This document shows positions 35,010 to 43,389 of a stretch of DNA of 64,000 nucleotides, one piece after another (positions within the stretch are counted from its first letter, which is position 1; each line of letters opens with the position of its first letter). Made by a program: the position numbers and the translations under genes. The notes beneath the pieces are model-generated. The model was not told the origin of the DNA. It made no database searches and saw only the letters and a list, made by a program, of their open reading frames with translations. Source of the DNA: Paenibacillus massiliensis subsp. panacisoli DSM 21345 (lineage in GTDB: Bacteria > Bacillota > Bacilli > Paenibacillales > Paenibacillaceae); the NCBI RefSeq assembly GCF_000426545.1, contig NZ_AUFO01000012.1:1-64000 (forward strand). The letters are read 5' to 3'.

Positions 35010-35842
35010 GCCTGCACCTCCTTGCTGATTTCAAGTGTTGTCTGTCCATTCGATCGGACGAATCGGAACATCCAGCCGAGTCTCTCACTGCGTTCTTTGG
35101 TGATCTGCAGTCCATAGTGGTCTTTACGCTCCAGAGGATGATCGTCGAATCCTACGCCATTATCGGCAATAATGACTCTCCAGCCCTGCCCCGGCAGACG
35201 TTCACCCGTTACATTTACCTCTGTGGCTTGAGCATGCTTGCGGACATTCAGTAGCCCTTCTCTTATACAGGCAAGCAGTTCAATCTGCTCCAAGGCAGTA
35301 AGCTGCTTGTCTTGAATGTCCCAGTCCAGCCCGGCCTGCGGGTAGACATCCCTCGTAATGTCCTCTACGCGCTGGAGTAATGCGGAGTATTCCGCTGACG
35401 GATGTGTAGGCTCGACCTCTCTCAGATTGGAGATGGCCTGGCGGACATAGCGATCCATTTCATGCAGAGTCTTGCGGATGCCGCTCCAGAATTGCGGTGA
35501 AGCTGCCGCTTCTACTGAGCGTTCTGCCTTATCCACCTTTACCGATAGTAGAAAAAGAGACTGAGCAATGCCATCATGTAGCTCTCTTGCAAGCAGCTCT
35601 CTGGACTCCAGCTGGTCCTTGGCAGCCCGTTCACGCTCCAGCTCCGCTCGTGCCGTCTCCATCATATGGAATAGCCTGTTCAGCAGCGTAATACTGACGA
35701 GGAGTAGAATAACAGGGGTCAGCCAATTGCCCAGTTCCATAGAAATATAGGGCATCAGGAACTGATGTCGAACATACTCCCATAATCCGACTGTAACTGC
35801 AGGAATGAACAGAATCATCCGCTTGATATCTCTGTAGGTCAT
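35006..35842 (-). CDS. membrane sensor histidine kinase, HisKA_3 type
   Basis: 278 residues, short for a kinase. Two N-terminal membrane helices (about 8-28 and 38-58) with almost no outside loop, so the input is probably intramembrane or another protein, as in LiaS-type kinases. HisKA_3 motif ARELHDGIAQSLFLL near 82-96 and HATPase with VIIADNGVGFDDH. 29 bases after the GGDEF/HD-GYP gene and just before the regulator gene. Confidence 0.92.
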   Translation of the reverse strand: MTYRDIKRMILFIPAVTVGLWEYVRHQFLMPYISMELGNWLTPVILLLVSITLLNRLFHMMETARAELERERAAKDQLESRELLARELHDGIAQSLFLLSVKVDKAERSVEAAASPQFWSGIRKTLHEMDRYVRQAISNLREVEPTHPSAEYSALLQRVEDITRDVYPQAGLDWDIQDKQLTALEQIELLACIREGLLNVRKHAQATEVNVTGERLPGQGWRVIIADNGVGFDDHPLERKDHYGLQITKERSERLGWMFRFVRSNGQTTLEISKEVQA

Positions 35843-35871
35843 GTATTCTCCTTTACTGTCGAATTCAGGTT

Positions 35872-37704
35872 CTATACCTGATCCGATACAGGGCGTATGC
35901 TTGTAATGTATTCAATGAAAATCTCTGTAAGGACCGGATCGAATTGGGTGCCGGAGCATTTACGTAGCTCGTCCAGGCCTTCATCGAAGGTCTTCGTTCG
36001 CTGGTAGGGTCTCTCTGTCGTCATGGCGTCAAAGGAATCAATGATGGTCAGCATCCTGCATAGCCAGGGAATCTCTTCGCCGGCAAAGCCATAAGGATAT
36101 CCACCGCCATCATAACGCTCATGGTGCAGCTCAATGAAGGGGATGAGCTCTGCAAAGCGGCCATTCGCTTCTACTATACGTTTACCCCAGGTTACATGTC
36201 CCTTCACCATATTCCATTCGTCACAGGTCAGCGGCTCCTTCTTGTTCAGAATCGACCAGGGTATTTCCAGCTTGCCAATATCATGAATCAGGGCCCCCAG
36301 CACGAAGCGGGATCTCTCTTCAGGGCTGAGGTTCAGTACCTTGCTGATATCGTTGGCGTATTTGAACACCCGTTTGGAGTGCTTGAAGGTGTCGATGTCC
36401 TTGTACAGGAACAGCTTGAGCTGCTGCTCGATATCGTTAATATCCTGCTTCAGATCAATGGCACGCTCCAGGTTGTCGAGGCTGCCGGAGATATGAACGG
36501 TATTCTTCCCTTGTCTTTTGGCATAATAGAGTGCCTTATCAGCTCGTTCTACCAACTGTGATTTATCATAAATGTCTATCCGATATTCGGCAATCCCCGC
36601 CGAGAAGGACAGACAGCCGTGCGGAAATATCTCCACACCTTCAAATAGAGAGTCATTCAGTCGCTTGCGCAGTCGATTGACGAAGAGAGCCGCTTCATCA
36701 GCATGGTATCCAGGGAGCAGCAGGGAGAATTCCTCGCCGCCATAGCGGTAGGCTGTAATATCGGTATCTTCTGTCTCCTTCAGTAACAGAGCACCTACAA
36801 ATCCAAGTAACTGATCTCCCTTCAGATGGCCAAAATGGTCGTTATACGCCTTGAAGTCATCAATGTCGATTAGCGCCAAGGATAAGGGAGTACTGTTTCC
36901 TCTCGCCGTCTTCACATTACAATTCAACACATTCTCGAACTGCGTATGGTTAAATAATCCGGTCCTCTGGTCTACATTCGCCTTCTGCTCGACATCACGG
37001 AACATATGGAACAGCAGCTTGAAGGCATGTGAGAGCAGACTGCTGAGGGCCAAAAAGATAGCCAGTCCCAAGAATCCATTATGATACAACAGAACCGTTA
37101 GCACGAGCGATAGCAGGAGAGTGCATACGTACACAAGCAAGGATTCTGCAAAAAATGCTTTGCGAAGCTCGCTTAGTGATTCCTTGTAGGCAATGTAGAA
37201 GTACAAGCCGAGCGTGAGCGTATTGATGACGAAATAACTGATCATTGCCAGAAGATATGCCGCAAGCTGCGAGCTGTCCAGCGGACCTGTCTGTCCTCCG
37301 CTAGCTATAAATACCTGTGTTGCCACAAACATGGACATGGAGTAGATGGAGAAATTGACAGCGTGCTTCCACCATGACAGCGATTGTTCACGCACAGCCG
37401 CAATGATACTGCTCAGCAGCAGAATGAAAATAGCCATTTCCAGGCTGTATACGAAAATGCAGGCCAGATATACCGAGGTGTCCATAGACTGCTTATTGCT
37501 TGCAGGGGGAATCTGGAATGTAAAGTGCTCCAGCACCATTACGGCGCCCAGTAGTGCATACACAACAATCCATTGCTCCAGGGAATAATGGAGAAAGGAC
37601 AGATGATTCGCATACGCAAAGACACTGGCACCGAGCAAGCAAATGCTGAGAATATAAATCCGGATCGGTGTGACGTGCGGAAGCAACAGATTAAATAACC
37701 TCAT
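35872..37704 (-). CDS. membrane GGDEF and HD-GYP domain protein (c-di-GMP turnover)
   Basis: 610 residues. Seven or eight membrane helices (about 10-235), GGDEF domain (about 250-410) with active-site GGEEF in AYRYGGEEFSLLL, then HD-GYP (about 425-600) with HDIGK and HHERYDGGGYP. Both active sites look intact, so the protein could make and break c-di-GMP. I see no RxxD inhibitory site at the usual five-residue spacing. Start chosen six codons inside the longest frame, where AAGGAG sits seven bases before the ATG. Likely transcribed with the downstream kinase and regulator. Confidence 0.92.
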   Translation of the reverse strand: MRLFNLLLPHVTPIRIYILSICLLGASVFAYANHLSFLHYSLEQWIVVYALLGAVMVLEHFTFQIPPASNKQSMDTSVYLACIFVYSLEMAIFILLLSSIIAAVREQSLSWWKHAVNFSIYSMSMFVATQVFIASGGQTGPLDSSQLAAYLLAMISYFVINTLTLGLYFYIAYKESLSELRKAFFAESLLVYVCTLLLSLVLTVLLYHNGFLGLAIFLALSSLLSHAFKLLFHMFRDVEQKANVDQRTGLFNHTQFENVLNCNVKTARGNSTPLSLALIDIDDFKAYNDHFGHLKGDQLLGFVGALLLKETEDTDITAYRYGGEEFSLLLPGYHADEAALFVNRLRKRLNDSLFEGVEIFPHGCLSFSAGIAEYRIDIYDKSQLVERADKALYYAKRQGKNTVHISGSLDNLERAIDLKQDINDIEQQLKLFLYKDIDTFKHSKRVFKYANDISKVLNLSPEERSRFVLGALIHDIGKLEIPWSILNKKEPLTCDEWNMVKGHVTWGKRIVEANGRFAELIPFIELHHERYDGGGYPYGFAGEEIPWLCRMLTIIDSFDAMTTERPYQRTKTFDEGLDELRKCSGTQFDPVLTEIFIEYITSIRPVSDQV

Positions 37705-37751
37705 TTTGATTCTCCTTGCCATGATTATGTATCAGGATTTCCATGAGAAAA

Positions 37752-37780
37752 TAAAAAAAACAGGCTGGTAACCAGCCTGT
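37752..37780 (-). terminator. terminator after the 31-residue peptide gene
   Basis: On the minus strand ACAGGCTGGT/ACCAGCCTGT forms a 10-bp perfect stem followed by eight T. It separates DUF5317 plus peptide from the c-di-GMP gene. Confidence 0.9.
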
Positions 37781-37809
37781 GTCCAATCTGTCTGGAACAA
37801 GACTGGTCG

Positions 37810-37905
37810 CTAGCCTCCGATCTTGTACCCGGAAGTCAAGGCAATGACAGCAGATACAATAATGATGGCATTGATAAGGACGCGAGAGTATTTGAGTGAC
37901 TTCAT
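37810..37905 (-). CDS. 31-residue hydrophobic peptide of unknown function
   Basis: A short gene with a very strong site (GAGGAGG ten bases before ATG) and a terminator 30 bases after its TAG stop. The product has a basic N-terminus (MKSLKYSR), one hydrophobic helix of about 17 residues (core LINAIIIVSAVIAL) and the short tail TSGYKIGG. It is too short to be found by usual length cut-offs. Position after a DUF5317 membrane protein and before a membrane sensor and kinase pair suggests a signal peptide precursor or a small membrane regulator; neither can be shown from sequence. Confidence 0.7.
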   Translation of the reverse strand: MKSLKYSRVLINAIIIVSAVIALTSGYKIGG

Positions 37906-37978
37906 ATAGGATTACCTCCTCTCTTGGAGTATAGAGACAGCAAGATGACTGCTAGTGTCGGCAATCTTGCTATGTATA

Positions 37979-38569
37979 TCAGGCATGATGCGGATTAGCG
38001 CTACTATATCCCTTCTTCTTGGGCACCATTAAATGCTGTATCAGAAAGAAGATTCCCAGATTCATAATGACATCTCCGATACTAATGACCTGTGTTCGTG
38101 GATACGGGCTGGATAATGGAATAATATCCCCGAGAAAGGGTAATCGCGTGGAGGTGTCCATCATGACATGCTTGGATATGACTTCCCCGGATGATAGCAG
38201 CTCCATATAATATGGACCCAGTACCGTCGAAGCCGTCAGAGACACAGGCATCCGCCCGCCATTGAGCGCCATGACCAGAAAATTAAGCAGCACGCCTATC
38301 AGAATGAGTGTAAACCCCGGATGATGTCGATTGAGCCACAGAAAGAGCATTCCTGTGACATATACCGCCATGAACAGTATGCCATTCATAGATGCCAGTA
38401 ACGTGGACTTGCCTTGCAGGTAGAAAATAACGAGTTGTACAAGCAGTAGCAGAGGGAATACCCAACCAGCCTTTAATCTCAGCTGACCCAGCCGGCGGAG
38501 CCCTTCAAGCTGCCACCCACCTCTAAATAAGCCGACAACAATACCAATAATAATTCCGTCATAGACCAT
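37979..38569 (-). CDS. DUF5317 family membrane protein
   Basis: 196 residues with about five membrane helices. Conserved features of the family: MALNGGRMPVS near 105 and the segment STRLPFLGDIIPL near 142. No cysteine anywhere, so it cannot be a cysteine protease of AgrB type despite similar size and position. The peptide gene starts 73 bases after its stop. Function unknown. Confidence 0.8.
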   Translation of the reverse strand: MVYDGIIIGIVVGLFRGGWQLEGLRRLGQLRLKAGWVFPLLLLVQLVIFYLQGKSTLLASMNGILFMAVYVTGMLFLWLNRHHPGFTLILIGVLLNFLVMALNGGRMPVSLTASTVLGPYYMELLSSGEVISKHVMMDTSTRLPFLGDIIPLSSPYPRTQVISIGDVIMNLGIFFLIQHLMVPKKKGYSSANPHHA

Positions 38570-38894
38570 GGCAGCTCTCCAGTTTCATAAAATAGGTGTA
38601 ATAGAAATATTCGACATATATATGGAAAATCCTTCTATATTTTTTCGGGGACTAAGCAATTTGTTCTAAATATATAAATCAGGAGTATGACTCTGATAAC
38701 CTTAATTAATAGTTATTTCCGGTATATTGGAGGATAAAATGCCAGAATGATTTGCAAATTATTGAGGTAAATGAGGGGAGGGAGCCGAATTGGAGATATA
38801 TCTAGCTTTAAAATGTTGATCTTCAACCAAGGAGAACAAGGCTTTACTTCTTTTGAAGTAGATGTTATTTTTGTGCCTATGACTGGCGTTCGAA

Positions 38895-39048
38895 CATCCA
38901 TGGAACCGGAGCAGGAATTGATGGTATTCCGTTTGCCATGTTAGGATTATGTGGGATCAAACCTTGTGATGCGGGTACCGTTTCAGCCTATGTATTTTTA
39001 TCGAGAAAGTATTCATTATCAAGGGGAGTCCTGATCCTTAACCGAACG
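38895..39048 (+). pseudogene. possible decayed membrane-protein fragment
   Basis: One frame without a start reads as protein-like for about 50 residues (for example HGTGAGIDGIPFAMLGLCGI, then KPCDAGTVSAYVFLSRKYS) before stopping. I do not recognise the family. The 660-base gap 38570-39229 is otherwise free of genes apart from the leader peptide at 39085. Could be chance. Confidence 0.25.
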
Positions 39049-39084
39049 TAAAGTCATGGCCGAATGCAAAAGGAGAGGTGCGGC

Positions 39085-39135
39085 ATGAGTACAGACGCTA
39101 TTGTTACACATGATTTACTCCGTATAGGTCGTTGA
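39085..39135 (+). CDS. leader peptide of the Lsa-type ABC-F gene
   Basis: Sixteen codons, product MSTDAIVTHDLLRIGR, with AGGAGAGG upstream of the ATG and a TGA stop inside the long hairpin at 39115-39159. Short leaders of this kind precede antibiotic-inducible ABC-F genes, where a ribosome stalled by drug refolds the RNA. Inferred from position and structure. Confidence 0.65.
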   Translation: MSTDAIVTHDLLRIGR

Positions 39136-39159
39136 TATCCATCAACTTATACGGAGTAA
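39115..39159 (+). promoter_or_regulatory. attenuation hairpin upstream of the ABC-F gene
   Basis: TTACTCCGTATA pairs with TATACGGAGTAA (12 bp) and inside it GTTGAT pairs with ATCAAC around ATCC, giving an 18-bp stem that contains the last codons and stop of the leader peptide. A competing helix can form between ATATCCATC (39135-39143) and GATGGATAT (39170-39178), close to a T5 tract at 39187. Two exclusive folds plus a leader peptide are the ingredients of ribosome-mediated attenuation. Confidence 0.7.
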
Positions 39160-39229
39160 CATGAAAATAGATGGATATGTACCGACTTTTTATAAGAAGT
39201 AATGGGTTATAAAAAGGAGGAACTTTTAC

Positions 39230-40708
39230 ATGTCAATGATTCAAGTACAGAACCTGACGTTTTCTTATCCAAGCAGCTTTGACAATATTTTTGAAGATGT
39301 CAGCTTTCAGATCGATACCGATTGGAAGCTTGGATTTATTGGTCGAAACGGACGAGGCAAGACCACTTTTTTTAATCTACTATTGGGGAAATATGATTAC
39401 AGCGGAAAAATTATTTCTTCCGTCGAATTTAATTATTTTCCATATCCAGTTTCAGATAAAAGCAGATTCACATATGAAATATTAGAGGAGATCTGTCCTC
39501 GGGCTGAAGATTGGGAATTTCTTCGAGAATTATCTTATCTAGATATGGACGCCGAAGCGATGTACCGGCCCTTTGAGACATTATCGAACGGGGAACAAAC
39601 AAAGGTGTTGCTTGCTGCACTTTTTTTGAATGAAGGACAATTTTTATTAATTGATGAGCCGACTAATCACCTGGATACGCATGCCCGAAAGTTGGTCGCC
39701 AATTATTTGAAAAGGAAAAAAGGGTTTATCTTAATTTCGCATGACAGAAATTTTTTGGATGGCTGTGTGGATCATATCTTGTCCATTAACCGAGCCAATA
39801 TAGAAGTTCAAAGTGGTAATTATTCTTCTTGGAAGCTGAATTTTGATAGACAGCAGGAGCATGAGGAAGTAACCAATGAACGCTTGCAAAAAGACATTGG
39901 AAGGCTGCAGCAATCTTCAAAGCGCTCGGCGAATTGGTCTAGTCAAGTCGAAGCATCCAAAAATGGCACAACCAATTCCGGCTCTAAATTGGACAAGGGA
40001 TATGTAGGGCATAAAGCTGCAAAAATGATGAAACGTGCAAAGAGCCTGGAATCAAGGCAACAGAAGGCTATTGAAGAAAAGTCGAAGTTGCTAAAAAATG
40101 TTGAAAAAACAGAGGCATTGCAGGTAGAGCCATTAGAATACAAGTCCAAGGAACTAATACAGTTAGTGGATGTGGCTGTGATGTATGATGGTGAATTTGT
40201 GAACACGCCAATCAGCTTTTGTGTGGAACAAGGAGATCGTGTGGTGCTTGAGGGAAGGAATGGCAGTGGGAAAAGTAGTATTCTAAAACTGATTCTAGGG
40301 CAGCCGCTCCAGCATACGGGTGCTTTGAGTGTGGGTTCAGGACTTGTCATTTCTTATGTGCAACAAGACACCTCTCATTTAAAGGGAAAGCTATCTGACT
40401 TTATTGAAGAAAATCAGGTTGATGAACAGCTGTTCAAAGCTATTTTGCGAAAAATGGATTTTGACCGAATCCAATTTGAAAAGGATTTATCCCACTATTC
40501 AGGTGGACAAAAGAAAAGGCTGCTTATTGCTAAAAGCTTATGTGAAAAAGCGCATTTATATATTTGGGATGAGCCGCTAAATTTTATTGATGTGTATTCG
40601 CGTATGCAAATAGAAGAGCTAATTAAAAACTTTATGCCGACAATGGTTTTTGTTGAGCATGACCAAGCCTTCCAAGAGCATATTGCTACGAAAACGATAA
40701 CCCTCTAA
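39230..40708 (+). CDS. ABC-F ribosomal protection protein, Lsa family
   Basis: 492 residues with two ABC domains and no membrane helices. First Walker A GRNGRGKTT (about 38-46), first signature LSNGEQTK, Walker B FLLIDEPTNHLD; inter-domain linker about 185-300; second Walker A GRNGSGKSS, signature YSGGQKKRLL, and unusual Walker B LYIWDEPLNFID. This matches the Lsa group, which displaces lincosamides, streptogramin A and pleuromutilins from the ribosome. Ribosome binding site AAGGAGG. Base composition is more AT-rich than most neighbours, hinting at transfer. Resistance itself is inferred. Confidence 0.85.
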   Translation: MSMIQVQNLTFSYPSSFDNIFEDVSFQIDTDWKLGFIGRNGRGKTTFFNLLLGKYDYSGKIISSVEFNYFPYPVSDKSRFTYEILEEICPRAEDWEFLRELSYLDMDAEAMYRPFETLSNGEQTKVLLAALFLNEGQFLLIDEPTNHLDTHARKLVANYLKRKKGFILISHDRNFLDGCVDHILSINRANIEVQSGNYSSWKLNFDRQQEHEEVTNERLQKDIGRLQQSSKRSANWSSQVEASKNGTTNSGSKLDKGYVGHKAAKMMKRAKSLESRQQKAIEEKSKLLKNVEKTEALQVEPLEYKSKELIQLVDVAVMYDGEFVNTPISFCVEQGDRVVLEGRNGSGKSSILKLILGQPLQHTGALSVGSGLVISYVQQDTSHLKGKLSDFIEENQVDEQLFKAILRKMDFDRIQFEKDLSHYSGGQKKRLLIAKSLCEKAHLYIWDEPLNFIDVYSRMQIEELIKNFMPTMVFVEHDQAFQEHIATKTITL

Positions 40709-40780
40709 GATATGGGATTAACGGAGACTGCAGCGAAGTAACAGAGACCACAACATAAGAAGATGGTTGACCAATCGACG

Positions 40781-40820
40781 AAGGAGCGAGGCAATGTTAC
40801 TGGGTTGCTCGCTCCTTTGT
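40781..40820 (+). terminator. terminator after the ABC-F gene
   Basis: AAGGAGCGAG-GCAA pairs with TTGC-TCGCTCCTT; TTGTTTTG follows. Nothing else recognised in the gap 40821-41122. Confidence 0.8.
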
Positions 40821-41122
40821 TTTGAGCTAAGCTGTATTAACAATAGTTACATATAACTCATGATAAATTCAGCTACATGTCGAAGAATAGACAAAAATTC
40901 TACAACAGGCCCTACATGGACTAATTTTGGATTCATTCTCAGATCAATCATGTGATTGGCCCATAGTTACAGGCTTCTCGGACGTCTGGCGGTATTGACG
41001 GTGCGCAAGGCGTAGGGTATATAATGCTACAATCAGGCTTTGCAAGCCTAAGAATGGTATCGAGTTGCTTGAGATTTGATTCAGCAATTCGATTCAGCAA
41101 GTGATTAGGAGGATCTTACATA

Positions 41123-42355
41123 ATGAAATCTTCATCCGATACTACCATGCAAGCCAGTCCATTAAAAGGTGGGCGTGTGCTATGGATTGCCTTTGTGCTA
41201 GGAGCACTCAGCGCCTTCGCACCATTATCCATTGATATGTATCTGCCCTCATTGCCTATATTGGCACAAGATTTGCAGACGACAGCCTCACTGGCACAAT
41301 TAAGCTTGACGGCTTGTCTGCTGGGGCTTGCAATCGGACAGCTCATTGCTGGTCCACTTAGTGATGTACGAGGGCGCCGCGGGCCACTAATCGTGTCTTT
41401 GGTGCTCTATGCCGTTGCTTCGCTGTTGTGTGTATTTGCGCCTAACATCGGAATTTTGCTGGTGCTGCGGTTCGTTCAAGGACTTACTGGTTCAGCGGGG
41501 ATTGTCATCTCACGTGCTGTTGCACGCGATCTGTATTCAGGGCCTGCGTTGACCCGGTTCTTCTCGCTCCTCATGCTCGTGAATGGGCTGGCTCCTATCG
41601 CTGCCCCGGTCCTTGGGGGACTTCTGCTTAAATTCATGCCTTGGCGTGGAGTGTTCATGGTGCTGTGCATCATTGGAGTCGTCATGCTGATCGCGGTTGT
41701 GCTGGGACTTCCTGAGACGCTCGCGAAGGCCAAGCGTTCTACTGGAGGGCTGAAGCAGACGCTGTCGACCTTTGGAGCATTGGCGGCGAACCCTACGTTC
41801 ATGGGGCTGGCATTGTCTCAGGGCCTCATTACAGGCTCCATGTTCGCATACATTGCCGGTTCTCCGTTCGTGCTGCAGGATATCTTCGGTGTGACGCCAC
41901 AGGGCTTCAGTCTATTTTTTGCGGTGAACGGAATAGGTATTGTCCTCTTTGCTCAGGTGGCAGGTCGTCTAGCAGGACGTGTGGGTGAAGGTCTCTTATT
42001 GCGCATTGGTCTGATTATTGCCGCCCTTGCAGGCGTAGCGCTGCTTCTGGTGTCTTTGCTAGGTGGAGGACTCATATCCATTGTCATTCCATTATTCTTC
42101 GTAGTGGCCTCCGTGGGTATTGTGTCCACGACAACGACATCTCTTGCGATGCAGAGTCAGGGAACGAATGCCGGCAGTGCATCGGCACTGCTCGGTCTCC
42201 TACCGCTCCTCATTGGCTCTATTACGTCTCCTCTAGTGGGATTGGGTAGTGGAACGACGCCAATACCGATGGCGCTGGTCATCGCGATTGGGGAGCTGGC
42301 AGCACTCGCCTGTTATATCCTGTTCGTGCAGCGTCATTTGAAGAATGCAGGTTGA
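41123..42355 (+). CDS. Bcr/CflA family multidrug efflux MFS transporter
   Basis: 410 residues, twelve membrane helices. Opening GALSAFAPLSIDMYLPSLP is typical of Bcr/CflA drug:H+ antiporters; the loop 2-3 motif GPLSDVRGRRGPLIVSLVLY and motif C-like GLAPIAAPVLGGLLL are present. AGGAGG precedes the ATG. Substrates could include bicyclomycin or chloramphenicol-like drugs in the family; not readable here. Confidence 0.9.
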   Translation: MKSSSDTTMQASPLKGGRVLWIAFVLGALSAFAPLSIDMYLPSLPILAQDLQTTASLAQLSLTACLLGLAIGQLIAGPLSDVRGRRGPLIVSLVLYAVASLLCVFAPNIGILLVLRFVQGLTGSAGIVISRAVARDLYSGPALTRFFSLLMLVNGLAPIAAPVLGGLLLKFMPWRGVFMVLCIIGVVMLIAVVLGLPETLAKAKRSTGGLKQTLSTFGALAANPTFMGLALSQGLITGSMFAYIAGSPFVLQDIFGVTPQGFSLFFAVNGIGIVLFAQVAGRLAGRVGEGLLLRIGLIIAALAGVALLLVSLLGGGLISIVIPLFFVVASVGIVSTTTTSLAMQSQGTNAGSASALLGLLPLLIGSITSPLVGLGSGTTPIPMALVIAIGELAALACYILFVQRHLKNAG

Positions 42356-42486
42356 TTCTTTCCGAATAGGGCGATAATGCTCTTGTAGCCTAAAGGATTT
42401 CGGGAGATGAAGATGTTGGCCTGTGCTAGTCAGGATTATAGTACCGGGAAGAGAGAAAGTGTTCAGGAGCCAGGCAATAGACTTCC

Positions 42487-42516
42487 TTGACATACCCCCT
42501 AGGGGTATATTAGAAT
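42487..42516 (+). promoter_or_regulatory. csoR promoter with embedded CsoR operator
   Basis: TTGACA (42487-42492) and TAGAAT (42511-42516), 18-base spacer. The spacer holds the palindrome TACCCCCTAGGGGTA (42493-42507), a G/C-run operator of the kind bound by CsoR. Copper would release the repressor. Confidence 0.85.
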
Positions 42517-42551
42517 GAACCTGAACAGATTGACAGGAAGGGGTAAGCCAT

Positions 42552-42929
42552 ATGAGTGCAGAAGAACAGAATCAGACAACGGAGTCGGCAGCTCCGGCTT
42601 GCGCCCCTGAGGGTCATGCTTGCGGGCATGCCTCAGCCTCTGCCGAGGGTGTACGGCGCAGCCATCATCCCGCTGAGCTGAAGAACAGTATGATCTCCCG
42701 ACTCAACCGTGTTGAGGGCCAGATTCGCGGCATCAAGGGGTTAATTGAGAAGGATACGTACTGTGACGATGTGCTGAACCAGATAGCGGCTGCACAGTCT
42801 GCTCTGAATGCGGTTGGCAAGCTACTGCTGGAGGGGCATATGAAGAGCTGTGTCATTGAGCGCATTCAGGCTGGTGAGGATGAAGTGATTGACGAGCTGC
42901 TGGTTACTGTCAAGAAGCTGATGAAATAA
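42552..42929 (+). CDS. csoR: copper-sensing repressor CsoR
   Basis: 125 residues, DUF156 fold. The copper ligands are readable as C71, H96 and C100 (YCDDVL; GHMKSC), with the same spacing as characterised CsoR. It carries an extra N-terminal stretch of about 37 residues with cysteines and histidines (APACAPEGHACGHA, RRSHHPAEL) not needed for the core fold. First gene of csoR-copZ; copA follows with its own operator. Confidence 0.93.
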   Translation: MSAEEQNQTTESAAPACAPEGHACGHASASAEGVRRSHHPAELKNSMISRLNRVEGQIRGIKGLIEKDTYCDDVLNQIAAAQSALNAVGKLLLEGHMKSCVIERIQAGEDEVIDELLVTVKKLMK

Positions 42930-42956
42930 TATACTTTGGGCAGGAGGAATGGGAAG

Positions 42957-43157
42957 ATGTCTCAAGTTGCTTTAAATGTAGAAGGTATGTCTTGCAACCA
43001 TTGTGTACAGGCTGTGGAGCGCGCGGTGAAGGAAGCGGGTGCGGAGGCCAAGGTGAATCTGGAGGCGAAGACTGTATTGGTGGACTTTGACGAAAGCAAG
43101 ATCTCAATTGGTGAGATCAAGCATGCTATTGAGGACCAAGGGTACGATATTGTCTAA
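42957..43157 (+). CDS. copZ: copper chaperone CopZ
   Basis: 66 residues, one HMA domain with metal site GMSCNHC (C13, C16). Delivers Cu(I) to CopA. Start chosen at 42957, nine bases after AGGAGG; an in-frame start seven codons earlier lacks spacing. 27 bases after csoR. Confidence 0.93.
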   Translation: MSQVALNVEGMSCNHCVQAVERAVKEAGAEAKVNLEAKTVLVDFDESKISIGEIKHAIEDQGYDIV

Positions 43158-43353
43158 TCAGAGTGGTTAGTTAACTTGAGAAGAGGCTTTCTTTCTAAGG
43201 CAAGAGAAGGCTTCTTCTTGAGCTTGTGTACCCGGCAGGGGTATCCTATTTTCCATTGACTGTTGCGCTGGTAACGTTGGGTATTCAAATTCAAATTCGA
43301 AATATTACACTGGAATATGTCGTCGAAAGACGTTTTTATTTTTCAAATATACA

Positions 43354-43370
43354 TACCCCCATAGGGTATA
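43354..43370 (+). promoter_or_regulatory. second CsoR-type operator, upstream of copA
   Basis: TACCCCCATAGGGTATA is a second near-palindromic site of the same kind as at 42493. It lies only 20 bases before the copA start and just before its ribosome binding site, so copA has its own copper control in addition to any read-through from csoR-copZ. Confidence 0.75.
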
Positions 43371-43389
43371 TGAATGGAGGTGCTCACAA

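Noticed and set aside
37979..38569. DUF5317 protein as an AgrB-type peptide protease
   Set aside because: No cysteine in the protein and no AgrB motifs; only size, membrane topology and gene position are similar.
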